Shown here piece by piece: positions 1 through 7,552 of a DNA stretch of 64,000 nucleotides. The notes under the pieces are model-generated. The model searched no databases and had not been told where the DNA came from. It saw only the letters and a program-made list of their open reading frames with translations. The translations under genes and the position numbers were made by a program. The first letter of the stretch is position 1. Each line of letters begins with the position of its first letter. The DNA is from Moesziomyces globuligerus (taxonomy: Eukaryota > Basidiomycota > Ustilaginomycetes > Ustilaginales > Ustilaginaceae): contig JARVLF010000018.1 of assembly GCA_030849465.1 (NCBI GenBank), forward strand, positions 1 to 64,000, read 5' to 3'.

Positions 1-805
1 TAATTTCCAAATTATTCTGTCCAGCGCCGTGGGAATATTTCTCAAAAATCATTTACAGTTTTATAGTTTAGTCATGTGACCTGGTTACAGTTTAATATGT
101 CATGTCAACCTGGGAATTCAGTCAGCACAGTCACCCTAGCCATTGCAGCTGGCCACATCCATTCCCGTTGTCCAATTCACCACATCACTCACAAACAAAC
201 CCAAACACATCAACCACCATCCTCACAATCCATATACGTTCCTCACGCTGACCAAATATACAAACAACTATCAGCAACTGGCTGCCTACCACGTGCTTGG
301 AGTACCGGCAGAAGTTGCCACAGAACTGGCCATAGACCCAAGACCCATCTTGCAACCTATGTTGAAACATACGTTGAGCCCACGTTGAACTTGGTTCATA
401 GTACTTTGATTCCTAGGTTTAAAGTATGTCAACCTAGGTTGTGTCCACCTGTCTTCGACATTCAACCTAGTTGTAACCTAAGGTTGCACCAAGGTGTTTA
501 CCAGGCTCCAACCTACCTTGACCGGGTGTGTTGAACCTAGGTTCAAGCCCTAGGTTGGGCCAGGTTCAAACCTGGGTAGGAACCTGACTGGAAAACTTTG
601 ACGGCCCCATAACGCCCGCAACGCGCGTAGTACGTTGTAACGTCTGGGACTTTGCATGTGGCTTCCTTGGGGGTATCCCTACACATTCCATTTAGTACAC
701 GATTGTGAGATTGTATGAGGCAGAATCAGATCAGACCAACCATTGTAACCTATAAAACATCATAAAAAGGAGTGTGGTCAAATCCCAACCCCAAGGGGAC
801 GCACA
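1..805. repeat. Subtelomeric repeat unit, copy A
   Basis: First of three copies of a roughly 0.7 kb unit (the others start near 933 and 1661). It shares the order of landmarks: the TCCAGCGCCGTGGGAAT block, the CATGTGACCTGG block, then a stretch dense in CCTAGG palindromes. Relative to the later copies it carries many extra single bases, nearly all insertions. Short open frames inside it lack homology-like structure and are not called genes. It probably belongs to a subtelomeric array that continues off the window. Confidence 0.85.
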
Positions 806-932
806 CCTTGTAACCCTAACCCTAACCCTAACCCTAACCCTAACCCTAACCCTAACCCTAACCCTAACCCTAACCCTAACCCTAACCCTAACCCTAACCC
901 TAACCCTAACCCTACCCTAACCCTAACCCTAG
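806..932. repeat. Interstitial telomere tract 1 (CCCTAA)n
   Basis: About 20 CCCTAA repeats, C-rich on the plus strand as expected at a left chromosome end, with one CCCTA variant near the right edge, ending in CCCTAGGGCACC. The same right edge occurs at the second tract. This is the vertebrate-type TTAGGG telomere sequence used by smut fungi. It lies between subtelomeric units rather than at the contig end. Confidence 0.95.
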
Positions 933-1616
933 GGCACCAAAATTTTCCAAATTTTCTGTCCAGCGCCGTGGGAATTTTCAAAATTACAGTTTATAGTTAG
1001 TCATGTGACCTGGTTACAGTTTATATGTCATGTAACCTGGGAATTCAGTCAGCACAGTCACCCTAGCCATTGCAGCTGGCCACATCCATTCCCGTTGTCA
1101 ATACACATCACTCACAAACAACCCAACACATCAACCACCATCCTCACAATCCATATACGTTCCTCACTGACCAATATACAACACTATCAGCACCTGGCTG
1201 CTACCGTGCTGGTACCGGCAGAAGTTGCCACAGACTGGCCATACCCAAGACCCATCTTCAACCTATGTTGAACATACGTTGAGCCCACGTTGAACTTGGT
1301 TCAAGTACTATGATCCTAGGTTGGAGTATGTCAACCTAGGTTGGTCCACCTTCATTGACATTCAACCTAGTTGTACCTAGGTTGCACCAGGTTACCAGGC
1401 TCCAACCTACCTTGACCGGGTTGAACCTAGGTTCAACCTAGGTTGAGCTGGGTTCAACCCGGGTTGGAACTTGGACTGAAAACTTTGCCGGCCCGTAGCT
1501 CCGCAACCAGGTTACGTGGTAACGTCAGACTTTGCATGTGGCTTCCTTGGGGGTATCCCTACACATTCCATTAGTACAGATTTGAGATTGTTGAGCAGAT
1601 CAGATCAGACAACCTT
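933..1616. repeat. Subtelomeric repeat unit, copy B
   Basis: Full unit that appears identical to copy C by eye, with matching landmarks offset by 729 bp (for example 1005 and 1734). It contains iterated CCTAGG palindromes at 1313-1450. It ends in the CAACCTTGTAACCC junction shared with copy C. Confidence 0.92.
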
Positions 1617-1660
1617 GTAACCCTAACCCTAACCCTAACCCTACCCTAACCCTAACCCTA
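1617..1660. repeat. Interstitial telomere tract 2
   Basis: About seven CCCTAA repeats including the same CCCTA variant and the same CCCTAGGGCACC right border as tract 1, but much shorter. The shared border with differing repeat number points to expansion or contraction of one ancestral junction. Confidence 0.93.
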
Positions 1661-2352
1661 GGGCACCAAAATTTTCCAAATTTTCTGTCCAGCGCCGTGG
1701 GAATTTTCAAAATTACAGTTTATAGTTAGTCATGTGACCTGGTTACAGTTTATATGTCATGTAACCTGGGAATTCAGTCAGCACAGTCACCCTAGCCATT
1801 GCAGCTGGCCACATCCATTCCCGTTGTCAATACACATCACTCACAAACAACCCAACACATCAACCACCATCCTCACAATCCATATACGTTCCTCACTGAC
1901 CAATATACAACACTATCAGCACCTGGCTGCTACCGTGCTGGTACCGGCAGAAGTTGCCACAGACTGGCCATACCCAAGACCCATCTTCAACCTATGTTGA
2001 ACATACGTTGAGCCCACGTTGAACTTGGTTCAAGTACTATGATCCTAGGTTGGAGTATGTCAACCTAGGTTGGTCCACCTTCATTGACATTCAACCTAGT
2101 TGTACCTAGGTTGCACCAGGTTACCAGGCTCCAACCTACCTTGACCGGGTTGAACCTAGGTTCAACCTAGGTTGAGCTGGGTTCAACCCGGGTTGGAACT
2201 TGGACTGAAAACTTTGCCGGCCCGTAGCTCCGCAACCAGGTTACGTGGTAACGTCAGACTTTGCATGTGGCTTCCTTGGGGGTATCCCTACACATTCCAT
2301 TAGTACAGATTTGAGATTGTTGAGCAGATCAGATCAGACAACCTTGTAACCC
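1661..2352. repeat. Subtelomeric repeat unit, copy C (innermost)
   Basis: Third copy, matching copy B at a 729-bp offset. It ends at GTAACCC and passes directly into unrelated sequence (AAAGGGCTACG), so no telomere tract follows. This is the centromere-proximal end of the array. Confidence 0.92.
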
Positions 2353-3084
2353 AAAGGGCTACGAGCGCGCCAAGTTGCGGTCCGGCGAGTGGAGGCCACT
2401 CGACGAATGCCGTCAATAATTCGCCGAGTGAGGCCCACTCGACGGACGGCCTGCGGCGACCCCGGAAAACAACGAGCGGGTCATACGATGGACGTACCCG
2501 GCTCGGAGACGAAGGGGAGGAGGAGAGGGGTGCTTGTTGGCCCAGGGGGCAACGAGCGTAACGTGCAAAGGGGAGCCATGCACGACAGGAGGCCTGAGCC
2601 CGAGGGGGTGGGCGAAACCTCCTGGCATCAATGAGATGCTAGCAGGGGCCGTTCGAGACGGCACCCTGCCACACGCTGGCCCTCCTGGTGAGGGCAAGTA
2701 CTTATAGCTTCGACTCATCGAGTGCGATGGGGCTGCGCCCCATCCACTCTACTTTACTTTACAGCACTCAGTTGTTATCATTCGTCAGTATCACTGTCTT
2801 CCAGTCACTTCGTCTCACAGTAGCAATCGCAGGGCGTTGCTACTACTTGCGTGTGTGTTGTATCACCGCTTCAGACGCCGCCGACACCTCCATCGGCGCT
2901 ACGGCACCTACACCGTAGGCAGTACCTCCACTGCGGCCCTGGAACCTCCACCAGTGCCCGACAACCGTCTGAGTATTACGAGCACTCGTGCGAAGACGGA
3001 AGTCCTTCCCACGACGCCCAAAGGCGTCTGCAACAATCGAGTTGTGCCGCGCTACCTCTGAACGGGGTGCTCACAGTGGTCAGC
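2353..3084. other. Non-coding subtelomeric stretch with CGAGT motifs
   Basis: No convincing gene. At 2388-2456 two inverted CGAGTGG/CCACTCG blocks lie about 40 bp apart. A short perfect hairpin (ATGGGGC, loop TG, GCCCCAT) sits near 2727-2743. The sequence is reminiscent of transposon-derived DNA, but I found no terminal repeats or coding domain to assign it. Confidence 0.5.
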
Positions 3085-3200
3085 CGCTATCCGTTGAGTC
3101 GCGTCGACTCGCCGAATAACTCAGGCGATCCGTCGAGTCCACGCCACTCGCCGAATAAGTCAAGTCGTTCGTCGAGTTCACGTCACTCGCCGAACAAGGA
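3085..3200. repeat. 39-bp tandem repeat, three copies
   Basis: The block ACTCGCCGAA recurs at 3107, 3146 and 3185, exactly 39 bp apart, each preceded by a CGTCGAGT-like block. Related CGAGT motifs occur inverted at 2388-2456. Confidence 0.8.
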
Positions 3201-3224
3201 TTTTGGGCACGCGACCCCTGACAC

Positions 3225-3600
3225 ATGGCTGTTTGGACAATTGGACCACGGTCTGCTGGCCAACCAGGTGGGTTTTTCAACTTGCCAAGCAAAGAGCCTG
3301 TCCAGGTGGGTTTTTAAACTTGCCGAGCAAAGCCCCTGTCCAGGTGGGTTTTTAAACTCGCCAAGCAAAGAGCCTGTCCAGGTGGGTTTTTAAACCTGCC
3401 TGGCAGCACCATGGCTGTTTGGACAATTGGACCACGGTCTGCTGGCCAACCAGGTGGGTTTTTCAACTCGCCAAGCAAAGAGCCTGTACAGGTGGGTTTT
3501 TAAACTCGCCGAGCAAAGAGCCTGTCCAGGCGGGTTTTTAAACCTGCCTGGCAGCACAATGGCTGTTTGGACGATTGGACCACGGTCTGCTGGCCGACCA
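3225..3600. repeat. Nested tandem repeat (38-bp units within 186/148-bp units)
   Basis: A 38-bp unit beginning CCAGGTGGGTTTTT starts at 3264, 3302, 3340 and 3378, then at 3450, 3488 and 3526. A larger unit starting ATGGCTGTTTGGAC starts at 3225, 3411 and 3559, offsets of 186 and 148 bp, which differ by exactly one 38-bp unit. It directly abuts the 3' side of the zinc-finger gene. Confidence 0.9.
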
Positions 3601-3643
3601 CTGTTCAGCTTGCACAAACACATGTGAACAAAATGATATTCTC

Positions 3644-4228
3644 CTACTGCCTAGAGTGTGTCAGCACCTCGTATCCATCACCCATAAGCTTGACGAGGCC
3701 CACATATGGCCCAATGCTGCCAACCGGAATGACCTGGCAGGACCACGCTCTGCGCAGAAGCGTGAGGTGGGCAATGTGAGTGTTGAACGCACCTGCCACA
3801 CCGTGCAGCAGCAAGACCTCCTCCTCTGTGCTGAGCTCTGCATCACGCACAGCCAGCTTGTTGATGCAGGCATGGACAGCAACCCTGCTCCGTGCACCAA
3901 TGTGATGCTCCACTGCCAGAGTGTTGTCCCGCAGCCAGTCTGTTGCTGCCTCCTGGATCTCAATGGGACCTGGCCCACCGTGTTGATCTTCCAATGCAAA
4001 GGAGAGGCACTCCAGCATGGACTCGCGCATGCTGGCAAACTCATGCGTGCGGACAAGACCGCTGAGGTCCCTCTGCTGGCTGAGCTTGCAGACAGCTTGG
4101 TCTGCAGGTATGCTTGCAAACAGCAGCCGTGCTGGATCCACAATGAGCGTGCTGAGGTCAACGCCCAGCTGCCGGTTGAATGCCAGCCTGGCAATGTGCA
4201 TGCGGAATTTCTGCGCGCCAAGGGTGGC
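3644..4228 (-). pseudogene. In-frame continuation of the zinc-finger gene past a TGA stop
   Basis: The reading frame of the zinc-finger gene stays open after the TGA for 194 codons. From the first ATG (4201) it reads 185 aa that look genuine: mixed charged and hydrophobic, with no low complexity. The frame is exact (27 nt between the TGA and that ATG) and the zinc-ribbon-like cysteines lie just before the stop. It is best explained as the C-terminal part of one ~936-codon gene interrupted by a nonsense change, or as readthrough, or as a sequencing error at one base. A short intron is less likely because no good splice pair brackets the TGA. Confidence 0.6.
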
Positions 4229-6454
4229 TCAGCACTCAGTGCAGCGGATGCGGAACTGATGGGCACCTCCACAGAGGATGTACGTGCCCACGCGCCGGCA
4301 ACCCTGGCACCGCAGGTGGATTTGAATGTGCCCAAACAAATTCTTGGTCCGCTTGGGCGTGCTGAACCGCTCCAGCTCTTGCGCCAGATCCACCGCAGCT
4401 TGGTTGGACACCCACCATGCGGTGGGACTGTCCAGCGCTGTGGGCCGTCTGCCCGGATGCCAACCCATTGCATTGTACAGGTCCACCACGGCTTGCTGCT
4501 GCAACTGTGTGGACTGCTTGCTGCTGTTGCCCCGGAAGAGCTGCTTCTGCTCTGCAACAGCAAGCAGCACGTCAAGATCCCTGAACATGTCTTCTTTCTT
4601 GATGGTGTGCGTCAGCAGCTGCTGCACTCCTGCTTGTGCAGTGAACAGGTAGCGTGGATCAAGGAAGCGGCTTGCCTTTGCCACTTGCTGCGCCTGCTGT
4701 ATGGTGGCCGCTTGCACGGTGAGCTCCAGCCGGATGCCGCTGCCCACCTCTGGTGCAGTGCCAGAGACGCGCTCTTTCCACCTCTGCAGTGTGGCAATGC
4801 GGTCTTTCACCGTCTTCATGATCATCGGCTGACCTCCCTGCCCGGCACCTGCTGCTCCGGCTTTGAGCAGGTGCGTGAGTTTGGAATATGCCTTGAAATG
4901 GGAAATTCCATCTGCACGGTGAGTCCACCGCAGCTCCACACTGCCAAAACCACGGCCAACGCGCAGAGCGCTGGGATACTGCTTGTAGCCGCCCTTCTTT
5001 GTTTTGGGTGCAAGCAGCGTGACGTGGCCTGTGTCCACCGTGCAGCCAATGTCAAACACATTGAACGCCTGCATTGGATGCTCTGCTAGCGCAGCTGGAT
5101 CCAGGAAGCGGTAAATGGGCACCTTGAAGCCGTACGCACCCATGCGTACACTCTGGCAGCCTATGTCCTGCAGCGCCTCCACCAGGATGCTGATCTCCAC
5201 CCGCAGCTCTCCAAAGGTGAGCGTCTTGGGGTGTTCAGAGGGGACAAGGATGGCGTGTTGTGGCGGTCCCTGCAGCCGTGCTACAAGGGGGAGCTTGAAC
5301 TGCGGTTCAAAGCGGAAGACCACCTTGAGCTCGGCAAAATAGACCCAATTGTCAAAGACGTGCATGTCCTTGAAATCAGGTGCATGGCTGATCAAGGACG
5401 CGTAGCAGCCAGCTGGAAAAATCTGAAGCATGCTGGCAGGAGAAATTGTCACCGCAAAGGAGTCCACATCCGTGTGGACAGGCACGTCCCAGTTGGAAAT
5501 TGGTGCCATGGCTGGGATAGGCGGGAGTTCTGGAAGCTGCTCCCCTGTGTCCAGCACCAGCTGGGGTGCAGACGGTGCTTCTGCCTCCTCCTCAGCGGTG
5601 TCAAGAGCAGGCAGCAGTACCACAATACCGTCTGCTGGCATGTCTTGAACATCTTGCAGCTCTAGCATATGCTGGGGATGTGCTTGTGTTGGTGCCGCAG
5701 GTCCTTCTTGGGGAAGGTACGGTAGCGTCTCTCCGTCTTCTTCTCCATCCGACTCCTGGTCAGAGTCCGTGTTGGTGTCAGGTCCATGTGGAGATAGGCT
5801 GGGCACAAGACCAGGAGACACGTCAATTTCCAGGGAAATGTCCATCTCCAGTCCGTCTCCGTCTCCATCTTGCCCAGACTCTGGCTCTGGATCCACATCT
5901 GGCTCCCGCTCAGAATCAGAGATGTGTGTCTCCGCTGGAAAATCCAAGATTGGGCTTGGAGGCAGGCTGGGCACCAGACCAGAAGACGCGTCAATTTCCT
6001 GGAAATTCTCCTCCTCCACATCTGCCTCCGTGCCTGTTGCCTCCGGGGCCAGTGGTGAGCTGCAGGACGGTGATGCTGTGTGCACGGGTGCTGGGCTTGC
6101 ACTTGGAGGCGGCAGCAGGGCCAGAGCCTGCGCCAGCGCTGACCCAGCTGCCACAATGACGGCTGCTGCCTGCTCTGCCGGTGCTGATTCTGACTGTGCT
6201 GGAGCAAAATCTTCTGCTGCTGCAGCTGCTGCTGCTGTGGGCTGGGACCGTACACCCTGGCACTTACGGATGCCCTGGTGCTTGCGCAGTGCCGCAGCAT
6301 TCACCACTACCTGGCCGCACTGGCATGCAACCAGCCCAACAGTAGCAGCAGCCTCCTGACTGACGTGTGCACCGCTGTGCGCCTTGCGCAAATGATTGGT
6401 GATGTTTGTTGCCGCATAGGAGAGACCGCAAACAGGGCAGGTTGTCCGTGACAT
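4229..6454 (-). CDS. Subtelomeric C2H2 zinc-finger protein, function unknown
   Basis: 741-aa frame starting at a clear ATG. Residues 6-26 form a C2H2-like finger (CPVC, then HLRKAH) and a second partial finger follows (CQCGQVV, LRKHQG, then C). The middle is alanine-rich then strongly acidic, with an internal duplication of EID-S-GLVPSL. The C-terminal 350 residues look globular and end in a cysteine cluster (CQGC, C, CTEC) resembling a zinc ribbon. The frame stops at TGA 4229-4231 but continues in the same frame for 186 more codons (next entry). The two N-terminal fingers and the subtelomeric position recall proteins linked to subtelomeric RecQ-like helicases, but no helicase motif is visible, so this is only inference. 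A 22-bp iteron array lies directly upstream. Confidence 0.7.
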   Translation of the reverse strand: MSRTTCPVCGLSYAATNITNHLRKAHSGAHVSQEAAATVGLVACQCGQVVVNAAALRKHQGIRKCQGVRSQPTAAAAAAAEDFAPAQSESAPAEQAAAVIVAAGSALAQALALLPPPSASPAPVHTASPSCSSPLAPEATGTEADVEEENFQEIDASSGLVPSLPPSPILDFPAETHISDSEREPDVDPEPESGQDGDGDGLEMDISLEIDVSPGLVPSLSPHGPDTNTDSDQESDGEEDGETLPYLPQEGPAAPTQAHPQHMLELQDVQDMPADGIVVLLPALDTAEEEAEAPSAPQLVLDTGEQLPELPPIPAMAPISNWDVPVHTDVDSFAVTISPASMLQIFPAGCYASLISHAPDFKDMHVFDNWVYFAELKVVFRFEPQFKLPLVARLQGPPQHAILVPSEHPKTLTFGELRVEISILVEALQDIGCQSVRMGAYGFKVPIYRFLDPAALAEHPMQAFNVFDIGCTVDTGHVTLLAPKTKKGGYKQYPSALRVGRGFGSVELRWTHRADGISHFKAYSKLTHLLKAGAAGAGQGGQPMIMKTVKDRIATLQRWKERVSGTAPEVGSGIRLELTVQAATIQQAQQVAKASRFLDPRYLFTAQAGVQQLLTHTIKKEDMFRDLDVLLAVAEQKQLFRGNSSKQSTQLQQQAVVDLYNAMGWHPGRRPTALDSPTAWWVSNQAAVDLAQELERFSTPKRTKNLFGHIQIHLRCQGCRRVGTYILCGGAHQFRIRCTEC

Positions 6455-6522
6455 ATTGGCTGGCGGAGGGGAGTGGGTGATGTGATGGGCATTGACGGGT
6501 GCACATCTCTGCTACTTGCCCT

Positions 6523-6735
6523 TGACGGTCTCCCTTTTGTAGCTGACCGTTTCACCAACTGTAGTGGACCGTCTCTCTGACTGTAGTGGACCGTCTCCAT
6601 TTTTGAAGCAGACCGTCTTTATTTCTGAAGTGGACCGTCTTGATTTTTGAAGCAGACCGTCTTGATTTTTGAAGCAGACTGTCTTCCTGTGAAATTCAAT
6701 GCGTCAGATTTTTGAATTGGACCGTCTTCCATGAG
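6523..6735. promoter_or_regulatory. 22-bp phased iteron array (GACCGTCT)
   Basis: GACCGTCT or a one-base variant starts at 6545, 6567, 6589, 6611, 6633, 6655 and 6677, exactly 22 bp apart, with further copies at 6524 (GACGGTCT) and 6720. Most units continue into ATTTTTGAAGCA. The array lies between the start of the zinc-finger gene (6454, minus) and the start of a plus-strand gene remnant (6731). Two helical turns per unit place all sites on one DNA face, typical of protein-binding arrays. The binding protein is unknown; the adjacent C2H2 protein is an obvious candidate by position only. Confidence 0.8.
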
Positions 6736-7162
6736 GGCAGACCAGGGACCGCTGGATGCCAAGCGCGTCCAAAAGTTGGAAACCCACCGTCAAAAGGATC
6801 TGGAACCCTAACCCTAACCCTAACCCTAGGAAAAGGTCTTTGCCGCCATCAAGCCTGCTGTTGGACGCCAGGAGCTGCACGATCACACAGACTTAGATGG
6901 TGTCATTCAGGCACGGCTCAATTGGATCACGCCAGAATCATGCAAAGGGCGTATTTGGGAATGCAAACAGTGGGCTCAGGTTGCACAAGCAGGCCATCAT
7001 CTTGCGCCTCATCACGATGCGACTGCGGCACTCAGGGAGCATGGTCTTCTTCCAGACCCAGAGTTGATGGCGCAAATGTCTCAGTTTCACAAGGGATCGC
7101 AAGCACACACACACAGGAGCAACACAGACGCTGAGGAGACACAGATATTGCAAGAAATGTGA
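6731..7162 (+). pseudogene. Gene remnant interrupted in frame by four telomere repeats
   Basis: Starting at ATG 6731 the frame reads 25 plausible residues (MRADQGPLDAKRV...), then meets CCCTAA x4 at 6806-6829, which puts four stops in frame. It then resumes in the same frame at GAA AAG GTC (6830) and reads about 110 residues (EKVFAAIKPAVG..., with RLNWITPESC and GRIWECKQWAQ) to TGA 7160-7162. Both halves have coding-like composition and the insertion is a multiple of three. The product is not recognised. An alternative is that the tract provides a branch point (CTAAC) and a 3' splice site (CCCTAG) for an intron, but no strong GT donor is evident upstream. Confidence 0.55.
6806..6829. repeat. 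Interstitial telomere tract inside a gene remnant
   Basis: Three CCCTAA repeats plus CCCTAG, in the same orientation as the distal tracts. The flanks are GGAA on the left and GGAA on the right, the latter overlapping the final G of the tract, suggesting insertion of telomere sequence at a repaired break. Confidence 0.85.
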
Positions 7163-7552
7163 TGGTAGTGCTTGTGCCTGATTGTGTGCGAGTGTGTTTA
7201 GGGTTACGTACCTTACCACAGTAAGTAGCGCTACCATCATCACAAAGTTACGTACAGCAGCTGCAAGTTACGTCGTACACGCAAGTTACGTACACATGCA
7301 AAGTTACGTCATACTAGAATTACGTAGCACAGTCTCTGATCACGCTAAACGGTGAGATCAGGAATACATTAATTCAGCGTTGACATTGACAACTGACTTT
7401 TGCGAAAAAGGACGCTGGAGTGATGGGTCAGACATGATCCGTTAGGCACGTGCAATTGGCAGTGGACTTTGTCAAACATAAGGATAGGTCTGACACGTTT
7501 GTAATGAATGGTCAAATGTGCACCGCAGCGACCACGCCAAGTGCGTCGGTCG
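7163..7552. promoter_or_regulatory. TTACGT motif array in intergenic DNA
   Basis: TTACGT occurs at 7204, 7248, 7268, 7286, 7305 and 7320; the four at 7248-7305 are preceded by CAAG or CAAAG and the last five are spaced 15-20 bp. TTACGT(A/C) resembles bZIP/ATF-type half sites. One TTAGGG precedes the first motif. The rest of the stretch up to the next gene's stop codon has no recognisable feature. Confidence 0.6.

Noticed and set aside
1005..2011. Identical short frames (88 and 70 codons) in copies B and C
   Set aside because: They are identical because the DNA repeat is identical; disrupted in copy A and without protein-like features.
2353..3200. Possible LTR or transposon end
   Set aside because: No terminal inverted or direct repeats, primer-binding site or coding domain could be found.
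3575..5089. 504-codon plus-strand frame
   Set aside because: Antisense to the zinc-finger gene; cysteine-rich and without recognisable motifs, while the minus frame has clear fingers.
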